Source: Methyloversatilis sp. XJ19-49
GTDB taxonomy: Bacteria; Pseudomonadota; Gammaproteobacteria; Burkholderiales; Rhodocyclaceae
Length of the DNA stretch: 64,000 nt
Direction: 5' to 3'
Assembly (NCBI RefSeq): GCF_024580145.1
Contig: NZ_JANINI010000010.1
Location: 65,275-129,274, forward strand
Each line of letters begins with the position of its first letter. The stretch's first letter is position 1. Under the pieces are notes generated by a model. That model worked only from the letters and a program-made list of their open reading frames with translations, was not told where the DNA came from and ran no database searches. Made by a program: the position numbers and the translations under genes. Of the stretch, positions 1 through 8,205 are shown piece after piece.

Positions 1-22
1 AATTGAAAGCAGAAAGCACCCG

Positions 23-2503
23 ATGAAAGCTGACCTGATGTTTGCCGCGCGCATGGCGCTGCGCGATTTCCGAGCCGGCGAGCTGCGCATCCTGCTGGTG
101 GCGCTGCTGCTCGCGGTGGCCGCACTGACCTCGGTGTCCTTCTTCACGGATCGCGTTTCGCGTTCGGTGGTCAGCGAAGCCAACCAGCTGCTCGGCGGCG
201 ATCTGCTGGTCGCCTCGCGCGACCCGGTGCCGGACGCCTATGCCGACGAGGCGCGCTCGCGCGGTCTGCGCGCCGTCAATACGTGGAGCTTCACCAGCAT
301 GGCGTCGAGCGCCGATGGCGCCCAGCTGGTCGGCGTCAAGGTGGTGTCCGACGGTTACCCGCTGCGCGGCAAGCTGCGCACTGCACCGGCGCTCAATGCG
401 CCGGACGCGGAAACCCGTTCGCTGCCCGCACCGGGTACCGTGTGGCTGGACGAACGCGCGACCAGCGCGCTGGGCGTGCGCACCGGCGACACCCTGACGC
501 TGGGCCAGCTCACGCTGAAGGTGGCAGCGGTGCTCACGTTCGAGTCCGACCGCGGCGCCAGTTTCTTCGCCATCGTACCGCGACTCATGCTCAACGCCGC
601 CGACCTGCCGGCCAGCGGGCTGATCCAGCCGGGCAGCCGCATCAGTTACCGGCTGCATCTGGCGGGTGAAGATGCCGTCGTGCGCAGCTATGCGTCATGG
701 CTCAAGCCGACGCTGACGGCGGGCGAAAAGATCGAAACTGTCGATGAAGCCCAGCCCGAGGTGCGCGGCGCGCTCGACCGGGCGCAGAAATTCCTGCGTC
801 TGGCTGCCATGCTGGCGGTGGTGTTCGCCGCGGTGGCGGTCGGCCTGTCGGCGCGTCGATACATGCAGCGGCATCTGGATGGCTGTGCGGTGATGCGCTG
901 CCTGGGCGCCACGCAGGCGCGCCTGACCCGGCTTTTCCTGATCGAATTCGCGCTGGTCGGCATCGTGGCCTGTGCTGCCGGGTGTGCGGTCGGTTACGTG
1001 ACCCAGTTCGGCGTCGAAGCGCTGCTGGCCGGGCTGTTTGTCACGAAGCTGCCGCAGCCGGGACCGCTGCCGCTGGTGTATGGCTTTGCAGTCGGCATGA
1101 CGCTGATGCTGGGCTTCGTCTGGCCGCAGCTGCTGCGCCTTCGTCGTGTATCGACGCTGCGCGTGCTGCGCCGTGAATGGGACGAAACCGACCGCATTTC
1201 ATGGGGTGCATACGGCTTCGGTCTGGCCTGCCTGTCGGCGTTGATCGTGCTGATGGCGGGTGATGTGACGCTGGGTCTGGTGGTGGTCGGCGGGTTCGTC
1301 ATCGCCTGCGGGATCTATGCCGCAGTCGCCTGGCTCGCGCTGGCCGCCGTCGCGCGACTGCGCGGCGGTACCGCCGGCGGCTGGCGCTATGGCCTGGCCA
1401 GCCTGACCCGACGCCGCGCTGCGTCGGTCATGCAGATCGCCGCGCTCGGGTTGGGGCTGACCGCAGTCCTGCTGCTGGTGATCGTGCGCGGCGACCTGCT
1501 CGATGCGTGGCACAACCGGCTGCCGGCCGATGCGCCGAACCGCTTCATCCTGAACATCCAGACCGATCAGCTGACCGCGGTGCGGGAGGAATTCGCGCGC
1601 GCCGGCCTGACACCGCCGGAACTTCTGCCGATGGCGCGCGCCCGTCTGGCCGCCATCAACGGCAAGCCGGCGTCGCCCGACAACTACGACTCGATGCGTG
1701 CGCAGCGCCTGGTCGAGCGCGAATTCAACCTGTCGTGGTCGGACAGCTTCCAGGTCGGCAACCGCATCGTCGATGGCGCCTGGCGGGCCGACCAGCCGGG
1801 TTTTTCGGTCGAAGCCGGGCTGGCGACGGACCTGGGGTTGCGCGTGGGCGACCGGCTGGCCTTCGACATCGCGGGCCAGCGCGTCGAATCGACGATACAC
1901 AGCCTGCGCGAGCTGGCCTGGGACTCGATGAACGTGAATTTCTTCGTCGTTGCCTCGCCCGGCGTGCTGGAGGACTTTCCGGCCAGTTACATCACATCCT
2001 TCCACCTGCCGGCGGCCTCGGCCGGCTTCACCAACGAGCTGGTGGCGCGCTTCCCGAACCTGACGGCGATCGACGTCGATGCCGTGGTGCGCCAGTTCCG
2101 CGCGCTGATGGACCAGTTGTCGGCGGCCGTCAGCGTGGTGTTCGGCTTCGCGCTGCTGGCCGGCGTGGTCGTGCTGTTCGCGGCCATCGAGGCGACGCAT
2201 GACGAACGCCGCTTCGAACTGGCAGTGCTGCGCACGCTGGGCGCGCGCAACCGTCAGCTTCGGGCATCGCTGCTGACCGAATTCGCGCTGCTCGGCGCGC
2301 TGGCCGGCATGCTGGCCGCCGCGGGCGCGGTCGTGATGACGATGGTGCTGGCGCGCGAAGCCTTCCAGCTGCCTTATGTGCCGTCCATCGTCCAGCCGCT
2401 GGGCGGCATGCTGTTCAGCACGCTGGCCGTGGTCGGCGCCGGCATGCTGGGCCTGCGTGCGGCGCTGCGCGCACCGGCGCTGGCCAGCCTGCGCGCCGCC
2501 TGA
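23..2503 (+). CDS. FtsX-like ABC transporter permease (YbbP family)
   Basis: This 826-residue integral membrane protein resembles the YbbP-type permeases of the FtsX/MacB superfamily. These pair with a YbbA-type ATPase and are thought to act on lipids or lipoproteins at the inner membrane. The sequence shows an N-terminal membrane segment at about residues 20-42, a large periplasmic part, and a block of helices at about 260-375. A second half repeats the plan with helices at about 395-490, another soluble part, and three C-terminal helices at about 705-820. The motif pair ALGV.TGD and LGLRVGD in the two soluble parts fits an internally duplicated MacB periplasmic core. The start is the ATG preceded by GAAAG. 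The ATPase partner would be expected just left of the window edge, which cannot be checked. The transported substrate is unknown. Confidence 0.88.
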   Translation: MKADLMFAARMALRDFRAGELRILLVALLLAVAALTSVSFFTDRVSRSVVSEANQLLGGDLLVASRDPVPDAYADEARSRGLRAVNTWSFTSMASSADGAQLVGVKVVSDGYPLRGKLRTAPALNAPDAETRSLPAPGTVWLDERATSALGVRTGDTLTLGQLTLKVAAVLTFESDRGASFFAIVPRLMLNAADLPASGLIQPGSRISYRLHLAGEDAVVRSYASWLKPTLTAGEKIETVDEAQPEVRGALDRAQKFLRLAAMLAVVFAAVAVGLSARRYMQRHLDGCAVMRCLGATQARLTRLFLIEFALVGIVACAAGCAVGYVTQFGVEALLAGLFVTKLPQPGPLPLVYGFAVGMTLMLGFVWPQLLRLRRVSTLRVLRREWDETDRISWGAYGFGLACLSALIVLMAGDVTLGLVVVGGFVIACGIYAAVAWLALAAVARLRGGTAGGWRYGLASLTRRRAASVMQIAALGLGLTAVLLLVIVRGDLLDAWHNRLPADAPNRFILNIQTDQLTAVREEFARAGLTPPELLPMARARLAAINGKPASPDNYDSMRAQRLVEREFNLSWSDSFQVGNRIVDGAWRADQPGFSVEAGLATDLGLRVGDRLAFDIAGQRVESTIHSLRELAWDSMNVNFFVVASPGVLEDFPASYITSFHLPAASAGFTNELVARFPNLTAIDVDAVVRQFRALMDQLSAAVSVVFGFALLAGVVVLFAAIEATHDERRFELAVLRTLGARNRQLRASLLTEFALLGALAGMLAAAGAVVMTMVLAREAFQLPYVPSIVQPLGGMLFSTLAVVGAGMLGLRAALRAPALASLRAA

Positions 2504-2509
2504 GGCCGG

Positions 2510-2896
2510 TCAAAGCCAGAGCGGCGCCACGAAGGCGAAGAACGCGCCGATCGCGTACAGCGCAAGCGATGCCGAGTACACGCCGGCCGACAGCCGGCGT
2601 GCCCGCTGACAGGTGCGTGCGGCGACCGGGTCGGCCGGGCAGGGCAGCGAGCGGGCACGCCACTGCGCAAGGCCTGCCAGCAGCAGCGCCAATGCCGCCC
2701 CGCCGAATACCAGCGCCTTGTGTTCCGACAGCCAGATCAGCTGCGGTACGTGACCGGTCAGCGTAACCAGGCTGGCACCGGCGCCCAGCGTCACCAGCAG
2801 TGCCGGCAGCGCGCAACACACCAGGGTGGAGCTGCTGGTCAGCAGCGACAGCCAGCTCGCGCCGAGTGTGGCGCGCAGACTTTCCGCCGGCTCCAT
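2510..2896 (-). CDS. MerT-like small membrane protein
   Basis: This 128-residue protein has three to four predicted membrane segments (about residues 25-50, 62-80 and 105-126). A vicinal Cys-Cys pair sits in the first (LVCCALPALLV), and two further cysteines lie in the loop near residues 85-95 (LPCPADPVAARTC). That pattern is typical of mercuric-ion transporters of the MerT/MerC type, which take a metal from a periplasmic HMA protein. The start codon lies one base after the stop of the HMA-domain gene, so the two are almost certainly co-translated. Identity as a true mercury transporter is not shown: no merR or merA is nearby, and the metal could be another soft or transition metal. The gene is the last of four minus-strand genes. 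Confidence 0.7.
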   Translation of the reverse strand: MEPAESLRATLGASWLSLLTSSSTLVCCALPALLVTLGAGASLVTLTGHVPQLIWLSEHKALVFGGAALALLLAGLAQWRARSLPCPADPVAARTCQRARRLSAGVYSASLALYAIGAFFAFVAPLWL

Positions 2897-2897
2897 G

Positions 2898-3230
2898 TCA
2901 GCGCGCCTTCAGGCCGGCGCGCAGGCTGTCCAGCGTGTCGGGCACGCGCTCGATGCTTTTCACCAGATAGCCGGCGTCGGTGATCTGCTTGCGCAGCAGG
3001 TCGTCGGCAAGGTCCTGCCCGTCCTTGAGACTCAGTGCAACGATCTTGTGCTCCAGACTGACCAGCACGTCGTCGGTCGCGGCGTTGGAGCGCAGCTTCT
3101 TCTCGATGGCCGAGCCGCAGAAGGCGCAGACCAGACCGTCCACCTGCATCCGGATGGTCTGGGCCGCCCAGGTCTGACCGACGGACAGGGCGCACAGCGA
3201 CAAGGCAGCAGCGAAGGTACGAATATTCAT
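2898..3230 (-). CDS. Periplasmic heavy-metal-associated (HMA) domain protein, MerP-like
   Basis: This 110-residue protein has a signal peptide (residues 1-23, ending near TWAA) followed by one HMA fold. The metal-binding loop is GLVCAFCGSAIEKKL, a variant of the usual GMTCxxC loop. The mature protein would bind a soft metal ion in the periplasm and hand it to the membrane protein encoded immediately downstream. The ATG at 3230 is preceded by a strong AAGGAG six to seven bases upstream. A further in-frame ATG at 3251 lies upstream of that ribosome site and is therefore not preferred. Metal specificity cannot be read from the sequence. The C-terminal tail after the HMA fold (about 25 residues) is longer than in classical MerP. 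Confidence 0.8.
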   Translation of the reverse strand: MNIRTFAAALSLCALSVGQTWAAQTIRMQVDGLVCAFCGSAIEKKLRSNAATDDVLVSLEHKIVALSLKDGQDLADDLLRKQITDAGYLVKSIERVPDTLDSLRAGLKAR

Positions 3231-3247
3231 TTGATATCTCCTTGAAT

Positions 3248-3952
3248 TCAAAACAGAAGCATGACGTTCACGAAGCCGTCACCACGATGCTGGCTGTTGA
3301 CGCTGACACCGACGTCCACCCACCAGCGGCGCTGGAACACTCGTACCAGCGGAGTGATCTGGGTTGCGTCCGACAAGGTGCTGCGCCTTTCGGCCTGCAG
3401 GCCGAACCACAGCGCGATGTCTTCGTAGTCGGCGGCGTAGGGCGCCCACAGCGCCTGGGCGGTGGTGACCGCCTGGGTCTGGCTGCCGGCGTGGTACAGG
3501 TGGGTGGACAGCCGGGTGTAGATGCGCCGGGTTTCGTAGTCCATCCAGAAGCCGCCATGCACACCGCTGCGGCTGCCGCTGTCGGTGCCTGCCTCGTCGT
3601 AGGCGCTTCCGCGTGCGGCGAGCGGGCCACCATATATGTATGCATTGGCGATGCCGTCCCGGCCGTAGTGGCGATGCACCAGCCAGTTGGCCTGCAGCGT
3701 GGTGTAACGGCGTTCGATGCTTTCGTCGTCCGACAGGTAGCGCGACTGGCCGGCAGCCACCGACAGGTCGGCGCGGAAGCCGTGCGCCACTTCGGCCATC
3801 TGGGCGTCGGGTGACGCGGTGAACATGAACATCGTGATGTCGCGCGGAATGAAGAAACCCGCGTGCGCCTGGCCGGCGAGCGCACTGAGCGCAAGGGCGG
3901 CCAGCGTACGCGAGCGCAAGTCGCGCGCGGGCGAACCCGATGGATCGAGCAT
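3248..3952 (-). CDS. Putative outer-membrane protein of metal-type cluster
   Basis: I do not recognise a named family. The 234-residue product has a signal peptide (about residues 1-32, cleaving after GQAHA). The mature part has alternating aromatic and polar strands (for example RYTTLQANWLVHRHY and RIYTRLSTHLYHAG) and a C-terminal phenylalanine (VNVMLLF). This is the pattern of a small outer-membrane beta-barrel with a BAM recognition end. The start at 3952 follows AGGAG with a six-base spacer; the ATG 24 bases upstream lacks one. It sits between the Cys-rich gene and the HMA gene on the same strand, so a role in metal passage or sensing at the outer membrane is plausible but is inference from context only. 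Confidence 0.6.
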   Translation of the reverse strand: MLDPSGSPARDLRSRTLAALALSALAGQAHAGFFIPRDITMFMFTASPDAQMAEVAHGFRADLSVAAGQSRYLSDDESIERRYTTLQANWLVHRHYGRDGIANAYIYGGPLAARGSAYDEAGTDSGSRSGVHGGFWMDYETRRIYTRLSTHLYHAGSQTQAVTTAQALWAPYAADYEDIALWFGLQAERRSTLSDATQITPLVRVFQRRWWVDVGVSVNSQHRGDGFVNVMLLF

Positions 3953-4010
3953 GATGAACTCCTGAACGTTGAACAACGGCTGCGACGCGCAGGCGTCGCG
4001 ATCGGCGTGT

Positions 4011-4400
4011 TCAGCCCTGTCTGGGAGGACGTTCGGGAGGTAGTGGCGTATGCGACGACCGGTCGGGCGCGGGCTGTGCGCTGACCCGGTCGATCGCCGC
4101 CGGACAGTGTGTTGCGCCAGTCATCGGCAGCGCGATCGCTTGGGCAGCGGCGCACTGCGCACCGCACTGTCCATCATTCGGGCAGTCGTCCGACACGTCG
4201 ACCGCACTGTGGCAATCATGGCCGGACATGGCGTCATCCATGGCGGCATCGAGCTGCACCTGCCCGGGCATCGCCGGATCGGCGAGTGCGCAACGAACCT
4301 GACACTGCAGCGCGAACGCCTGCAGCGGCACGGCGCCGACCAGGATCAGCAGGACCAGAGTCCGCATCCAGGGGCGCATCAGGTTGGACAATGCATTCAT
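4011..4400 (-). CDS. Cys/His-rich secreted small protein (metal-cluster first gene)
   Basis: This 129-residue protein has a hydrophobic N-terminal signal (about residues 10-30, RTLVLLILVGAVPLQAFA) followed by a mature region rich in cysteine and histidine. These include CQVRC, HDCHSA, CPNDGQCGAQC and THC. Small secreted Cys/His proteins of this sort often occur in copper or other metal-response operons (CopL or DUF2946-like), but I cannot assign this one firmly. The ATG at 4400 is used; an in-frame TTG two codons earlier is possible, and neither has a strong ribosome site. It is the first of four minus-strand genes ending with the MerT-like protein. Metal binding is inferred from residue composition. 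Confidence 0.55.
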   Translation of the reverse strand: MNALSNLMRPWMRTLVLLILVGAVPLQAFALQCQVRCALADPAMPGQVQLDAAMDDAMSGHDCHSAVDVSDDCPNDGQCGAQCAAAQAIALPMTGATHCPAAIDRVSAQPAPDRSSHTPLPPERPPRQG

Positions 4401-4481
4401 CGGCAAAAAGGTAACACGTCAACGACGTTGAAGACAGGTCGCGCGTGCGACGGTTCAACCGTGTCGCGGCGTCGCGCTGCG

Positions 4482-5765
4482 TCAGACCACCTGCGGCCAG
4501 TGCAGGTCGCCGCACAGCACGCGCAATTCGTCATCCCAATCGCGATAGGCGACCGATACGGTGACGCACAGCACGCCGGACGAGATCGACAGATAGGGAC
4601 GGGTGACCTGCACCTTGCCCAGATTGTCGACCGCGCGTCTGAAGTAGGGCCGGCGTGACCAGCGGGCGTGGCGGTTGATCGACAGCGCGCGGTACTGGCT
4701 TTCTTCAGGGCCGGCGGAATGGGAAGGACGCACATTGCGGCCGACCTGACGGCCCTGCTCATCGAGCAGGAAGCAGCAGTCGGCGCGTTCGAGTTGCAGG
4801 AAGGCCTGACAGGCCTCGGCCATCGGCATGCCTTCTTCGAGCAGCACGGCGCAGCCGCCCATGGCGTGGATGTAGGGGCCGATCAATTCGCGGTAACGCT
4901 GGGCACCGTTGCCGCGCGTGGTGTTGAAGCGGTCCCACAGCGCATTGATCACCGGGCTCACTTCGCGCGTATCGACCGGCGCTGCGGCCGGCATGGCGAA
5001 GTAGAAGCCCTGCACGAAATCGATGTCCGAATCGAACGCGGCCAGCGCCTGTGCTTCGGTCTCGACGCCTTCCAGCAGCACCAGCGAGCCGGCTTCGTGG
5101 ATCAGGCTGACGATCTGCGGCAACAGTCGACGGGCCGACGGGTCGTCCACCGACTTGATCGCGAACGATCGGTCGAGCTTGACGATTTCCGGCTGCAGCG
5201 ACCAGATGCGGTCGAAATTCGAATGGCCGGCGCCAAAGTCGTCGAGCGCAATCATGCAGCCCATTTCGCGCAGGTATTCGACCGTGCGGGCAAAGCCGGC
5301 GTGTTCGGATACGGCCTGCTCCATCACTTCGATGACGATGCGGCGTGCATCGATGTCCGGGTGTTCGCACAACTCGGGCAGGAAGTCCGACAGGTCGCTG
5401 TCCGGGCCGCGCCGGAACACTTCCGGATGGATGTTCAGGAACAGCCAGCCGCCGTGCGTATCGTGGGCCGAATGGTTGTTCACGTGCAGATAGCGGCACA
5501 GCTGATCGAGATAGCGCAGGTCTTCGTAGCCCGACGTGCCGGCGATGACCCGTCCCGGTGCAACCGGGTTGAGGTCGGCGTCGGCTGCGCGCAGCAGGCC
5601 TTCGTGGCCGATGGCGCGACAGTGCGACAGGCTGAAGATGGGCTGGAAGTGACTGGTCAGCTTCAGACCCTTGTATCGCGCCGACACGCCACTGGCACTG
5701 TGGACGATGTCGGCTCCGCAGGGCGTTTCGGCCTCCGCTACCACTGCTAACGTTGCTTGGGCCAT
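4482..5765 (-). CDS. EAL-domain c-di-GMP phosphodiesterase with C-terminal sensory domain
   Basis: This 427-residue protein is predicted to hydrolyse cyclic di-GMP. The EAL domain covers about residues 30-285 and keeps the key features: EGLLR (EAL-equivalent), the Asn of LFLNIHPE, Glu of VIEVMEQ, DDFGAGHSN, the Lys of VKLDRSF and EGVETEAQ. Catalytic activity is therefore likely. The C-terminal 140 residues resemble the EAL-associated sensory (YkuI_C/Cache-like) region, with no membrane segment, so the protein should be cytoplasmic and respond to an internal ligand. The ATG at 5765 is the chosen start; an in-frame GTG lies at 5819, and neither has a clear Shine-Dalgarno. It is divergent from the AEC carrier gene. 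Confidence 0.85.
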   Translation of the reverse strand: MAQATLAVVAEAETPCGADIVHSASGVSARYKGLKLTSHFQPIFSLSHCRAIGHEGLLRAADADLNPVAPGRVIAGTSGYEDLRYLDQLCRYLHVNNHSAHDTHGGWLFLNIHPEVFRRGPDSDLSDFLPELCEHPDIDARRIVIEVMEQAVSEHAGFARTVEYLREMGCMIALDDFGAGHSNFDRIWSLQPEIVKLDRSFAIKSVDDPSARRLLPQIVSLIHEAGSLVLLEGVETEAQALAAFDSDIDFVQGFYFAMPAAAPVDTREVSPVINALWDRFNTTRGNGAQRYRELIGPYIHAMGGCAVLLEEGMPMAEACQAFLQLERADCCFLLDEQGRQVGRNVRPSHSAGPEESQYRALSINRHARWSRRPYFRRAVDNLGKVQVTRPYLSISSGVLCVTVSVAYRDWDDELRVLCGDLHWPQVV

Positions 5766-5965
5766 GAAGGACGCTCGAATGGAGAAGTTAAGTGGTGCTA
5801 ACGGCAGCGCACCGCGCACTCTTGAATACGTGACCCCGTGATGGCATCAGCGCCCGCTGCTATCCTGCGCGTCGTTCATCCTTAGCAGTTGCCGCCCGCT
5901 TCCGTGTTCGAACTCCCTCGTCGTTCGCATTCCACATGCTGCCCGGACTGCCGCGTGGTGCATCC

Positions 5966-6904
5966 ATGAACCCGGCCCTGCAACAGATCCTGCTGGCCGC
6001 GCCGCTGTTCGTCCTGGTGTTCGTCGGCTACGCCATCATGAAATGGGGTGGCTGGAACAAGGCCGGCGCCGATGCGCTGGCGAAATTCGTGTTCACCATT
6101 GCACTGCCGGCCATGCTGTTCCGCCTGATGAGCGGCTTCGCCAGTCTGCCGCCGGTCGATGCGCGCCTGCTGATTGCCTTTTTCGGTGCCTGCCTGATCG
6201 TGTTCGTGATCGGCCGTCTCGTGTCGGCACGACTGTTCGGTCTGGACGGCGTGTCGCAGTCGCTGTTCGCGCTGGGGGGCGTGTTTTCCAACAATGTGCT
6301 GCTCGGTCTGCCGCTGACGCATACGCTGCTCGGCGAGTCGGCTATGCCGTCGGCGGCGCTGGTGGTGGTGTTCAACGCCCTGATCCTGTGGACGCTGGTC
6401 ACTGTTTCGGTGGAATGGGCGCGCCACGGTGCGCTGACCCTGTCCGGATTCGGCAAGACCGCACGCGGCGTGCTCACGAACCCGCTGGTGGCTGCGATTC
6501 TCGCCGGCACACTGTTCGGTCTGAGCGGACTGACGCTGCCCGGGCTGATCGATCAACCGCTGAAAATGCTGGCCGACGCCGCGCTGCCGCTGTCGCTGAT
6601 TGCACTCGGCATGGGGCTGGCCGAATTCGGTGTGCGCTCGCACTGGCGGCAGAGCGCGTCGATCAGCGTGCTCAAGCTGGGTCTGCATCCGCTGATCGTC
6701 TGGGGACTGGCCGCGGCGCTGGGCCTGCCCGAAACGGAAACGCGCACCGTCGTGCTGCTCGCCTCGCTGTCGGTCGGGGCCAACGTCTATCTGATGTCGC
6801 GCCAGTTCCAGGTCATGCAGGGCCCGGTGGCCGGCAGCCTGCTGATGTCGACCGCACTGGCCGCCGTGACGACGCCTCTGATGCTCGCGCTGGTCAGCCT
6901 GTAG
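5966..6904 (+). CDS. AEC-family transporter (auxin efflux carrier/malonate carrier type)
   Basis: This 312-residue, ten-helix inner-membrane carrier belongs to the AEC family, whose bacterial members include MdcF-type malonate carriers. Two five-helix halves are visible. The first half contains GGVFSNNVLLGLPL and the second contains LIALGMGLAEF and SVGANVYLMSRQF, both typical of the family. The substrate is probably a carboxylate but cannot be deduced. Start 5966 gives the standard length; an upstream in-frame ATG at 5936 would add ten residues with no hydrophobic content. About 200 bases separate it from the divergent EAL gene. It stands alone, with the photolyase-like gene starting 108 bases later. 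Confidence 0.85.
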   Translation: MNPALQQILLAAPLFVLVFVGYAIMKWGGWNKAGADALAKFVFTIALPAMLFRLMSGFASLPPVDARLLIAFFGACLIVFVIGRLVSARLFGLDGVSQSLFALGGVFSNNVLLGLPLTHTLLGESAMPSAALVVVFNALILWTLVTVSVEWARHGALTLSGFGKTARGVLTNPLVAAILAGTLFGLSGLTLPGLIDQPLKMLADAALPLSLIALGMGLAEFGVRSHWRQSASISVLKLGLHPLIVWGLAAALGLPETETRTVVLLASLSVGANVYLMSRQFQVMQGPVAGSLLMSTALAAVTTPLMLALVSL

Positions 6905-7012
6905 TCACCCACGCAGGTTTGGTCCGGTTGTCTGAGTCCTGCCCTGCGACAGCGGGATTTTTTATCGCTTCTTCGGGTCTGTGTCCTCAGCTGACACAGG
7001 TGACGCCCCGAC

Positions 7013-8200
7013 ATGACAGACCTCTTTTCCGATCCGCACTTTGCCGACGCCACCGGCGGCGTGGCCGACTTTCCGGCGACCGTCGCTGCTGCACTGGCAC
7101 GCATCGACGCCATTCAGCCGGTGACGTACGCCCGCACGCGCAACCACATCGACGGTGCCGTGAGCCGCGTGTCGCCGTACCTGACGCACGGTTTCGTCGA
7201 CGTGCCGCAGGTGATCGAACGCCTGTCTCAGCGCTGCACGCTGGCGCCGGAGGACAAGATCGTGTTCGAACTGGCGTGGCGCGAGTATTTTCACCACCTG
7301 TGGCGGCACTGGAGCGACGACATCTTCGAGTCGCGCCGCCCGCCACCTGCCCCGCACTATGCGCCAGCCATGCCGCAGGATGTCGTCGAAGGACGCACCG
7401 GTGTGCCGGTGATCGATCAGGCGGTGCGCACGCTGTACCGCACCGGTTATCTGCACAACCATGCCCGGATGTGGCTGGCCAGTTATGTCGTGCATCTGCG
7501 CAAGACCGACTGGCGCACCGGCGCGATGTGGATGTATCGCCACCTGCTCGATGGCGATCTCGCGTCCAATACGCTGTCCTGGCAGTGGGTGGCCGGCACG
7601 CTGACCGGAAAACCCTATCTTTTCAATGCGGAGAACGTCGAGCGCTACGCACCGCAGTGGGCCAGTCGCGATACGGTGCTCGATGCCGGATACGACGCGC
7701 TCGACCAGCTTGCCCGTCACCGCGGCGACTGCGGCCCGCACAGCCTGCGTGCCGGAGCGATCGGCGAGCCGCCGGTGGGTGCAGTGCTGGATCCCGACAA
7801 CTGGTCGATGCCGCAGGATGGCGAAGTGTGGCTGATGCACCCCTGGTCGCTCGGCTGTCCGCCGCAGGGACGCGTGATCGGCTGGATCGAGCCGTCGTTT
7901 CACGAACGCTTTGCGTGGAACGAGGCGCGCTGGCAGTTCGTGCTGACCCGCATGCGGGAGGCCTGCGACGGCATCGTGGTCGGCGATGCGAAGACCCTGC
8001 ATCGGCAGCTCGGCGGTGTGCGGTTGATGACCATGCAGACGCACAACCCGGGCTATCGCGAGGCGATCGCGGAAGCGGGCATGCTGGCCGAACCGGTGGC
8101 ACGGCAGTTCGAAGACCCGCCGCGCGCCATGCCGTCGTTCACGCGCTTCTGGCAAAGCGTGGCGCCGAAGGCCGAGGTGGGCCGGCCCTGGCACCGCTGA
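7013..8200 (+). CDS. Photolyase-like FAD-domain protein with apparently permuted domain order
   Basis: This 395-residue protein starts directly with a photolyase/cryptochrome FAD-binding domain (residues 1 to about 225). Diagnostic motifs are THGFVDVPQVIERL, FELAWREYFHHLWRHW, EGRTGVPVIDQAVRTL, GYLHNHARMWLASYV and LASNTLSWQWVAGT. The usual N-terminal alpha/beta antenna domain is absent. About 150 further residues follow. They read like an alpha/beta domain (GEVWLMHPWSLGCPP, RVIGWIEPSFHER, RWQFVLTRMREACDGIVVGD) and loosely parallel the missing antenna domain, so a circular permutation is possible. FAD binding is strongly supported; DNA repair versus light signalling is not decided. Five bases separate its stop from the DUF3429 gene. 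Confidence 0.8.
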   Translation: MTDLFSDPHFADATGGVADFPATVAAALARIDAIQPVTYARTRNHIDGAVSRVSPYLTHGFVDVPQVIERLSQRCTLAPEDKIVFELAWREYFHHLWRHWSDDIFESRRPPPAPHYAPAMPQDVVEGRTGVPVIDQAVRTLYRTGYLHNHARMWLASYVVHLRKTDWRTGAMWMYRHLLDGDLASNTLSWQWVAGTLTGKPYLFNAENVERYAPQWASRDTVLDAGYDALDQLARHRGDCGPHSLRAGAIGEPPVGAVLDPDNWSMPQDGEVWLMHPWSLGCPPQGRVIGWIEPSFHERFAWNEARWQFVLTRMREACDGIVVGDAKTLHRQLGGVRLMTMQTHNPGYREAIAEAGMLAEPVARQFEDPPRAMPSFTRFWQSVAPKAEVGRPWHR

Positions 8201-8205
8201 CACCG

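Noticed and set aside
2510-3230. Classical mercury-resistance operon
   Set aside because: MerT-like and HMA proteins are present but no merR or merA, so mercury specificity is not supported.
6043-8205. A plus-strand open frame running from within the AEC gene through the photolyase-like gene into DUF3429
   Set aside because: Only the last 151 codons from the ATG at 8206 read as protein; the rest is out-of-frame text of two real genes.
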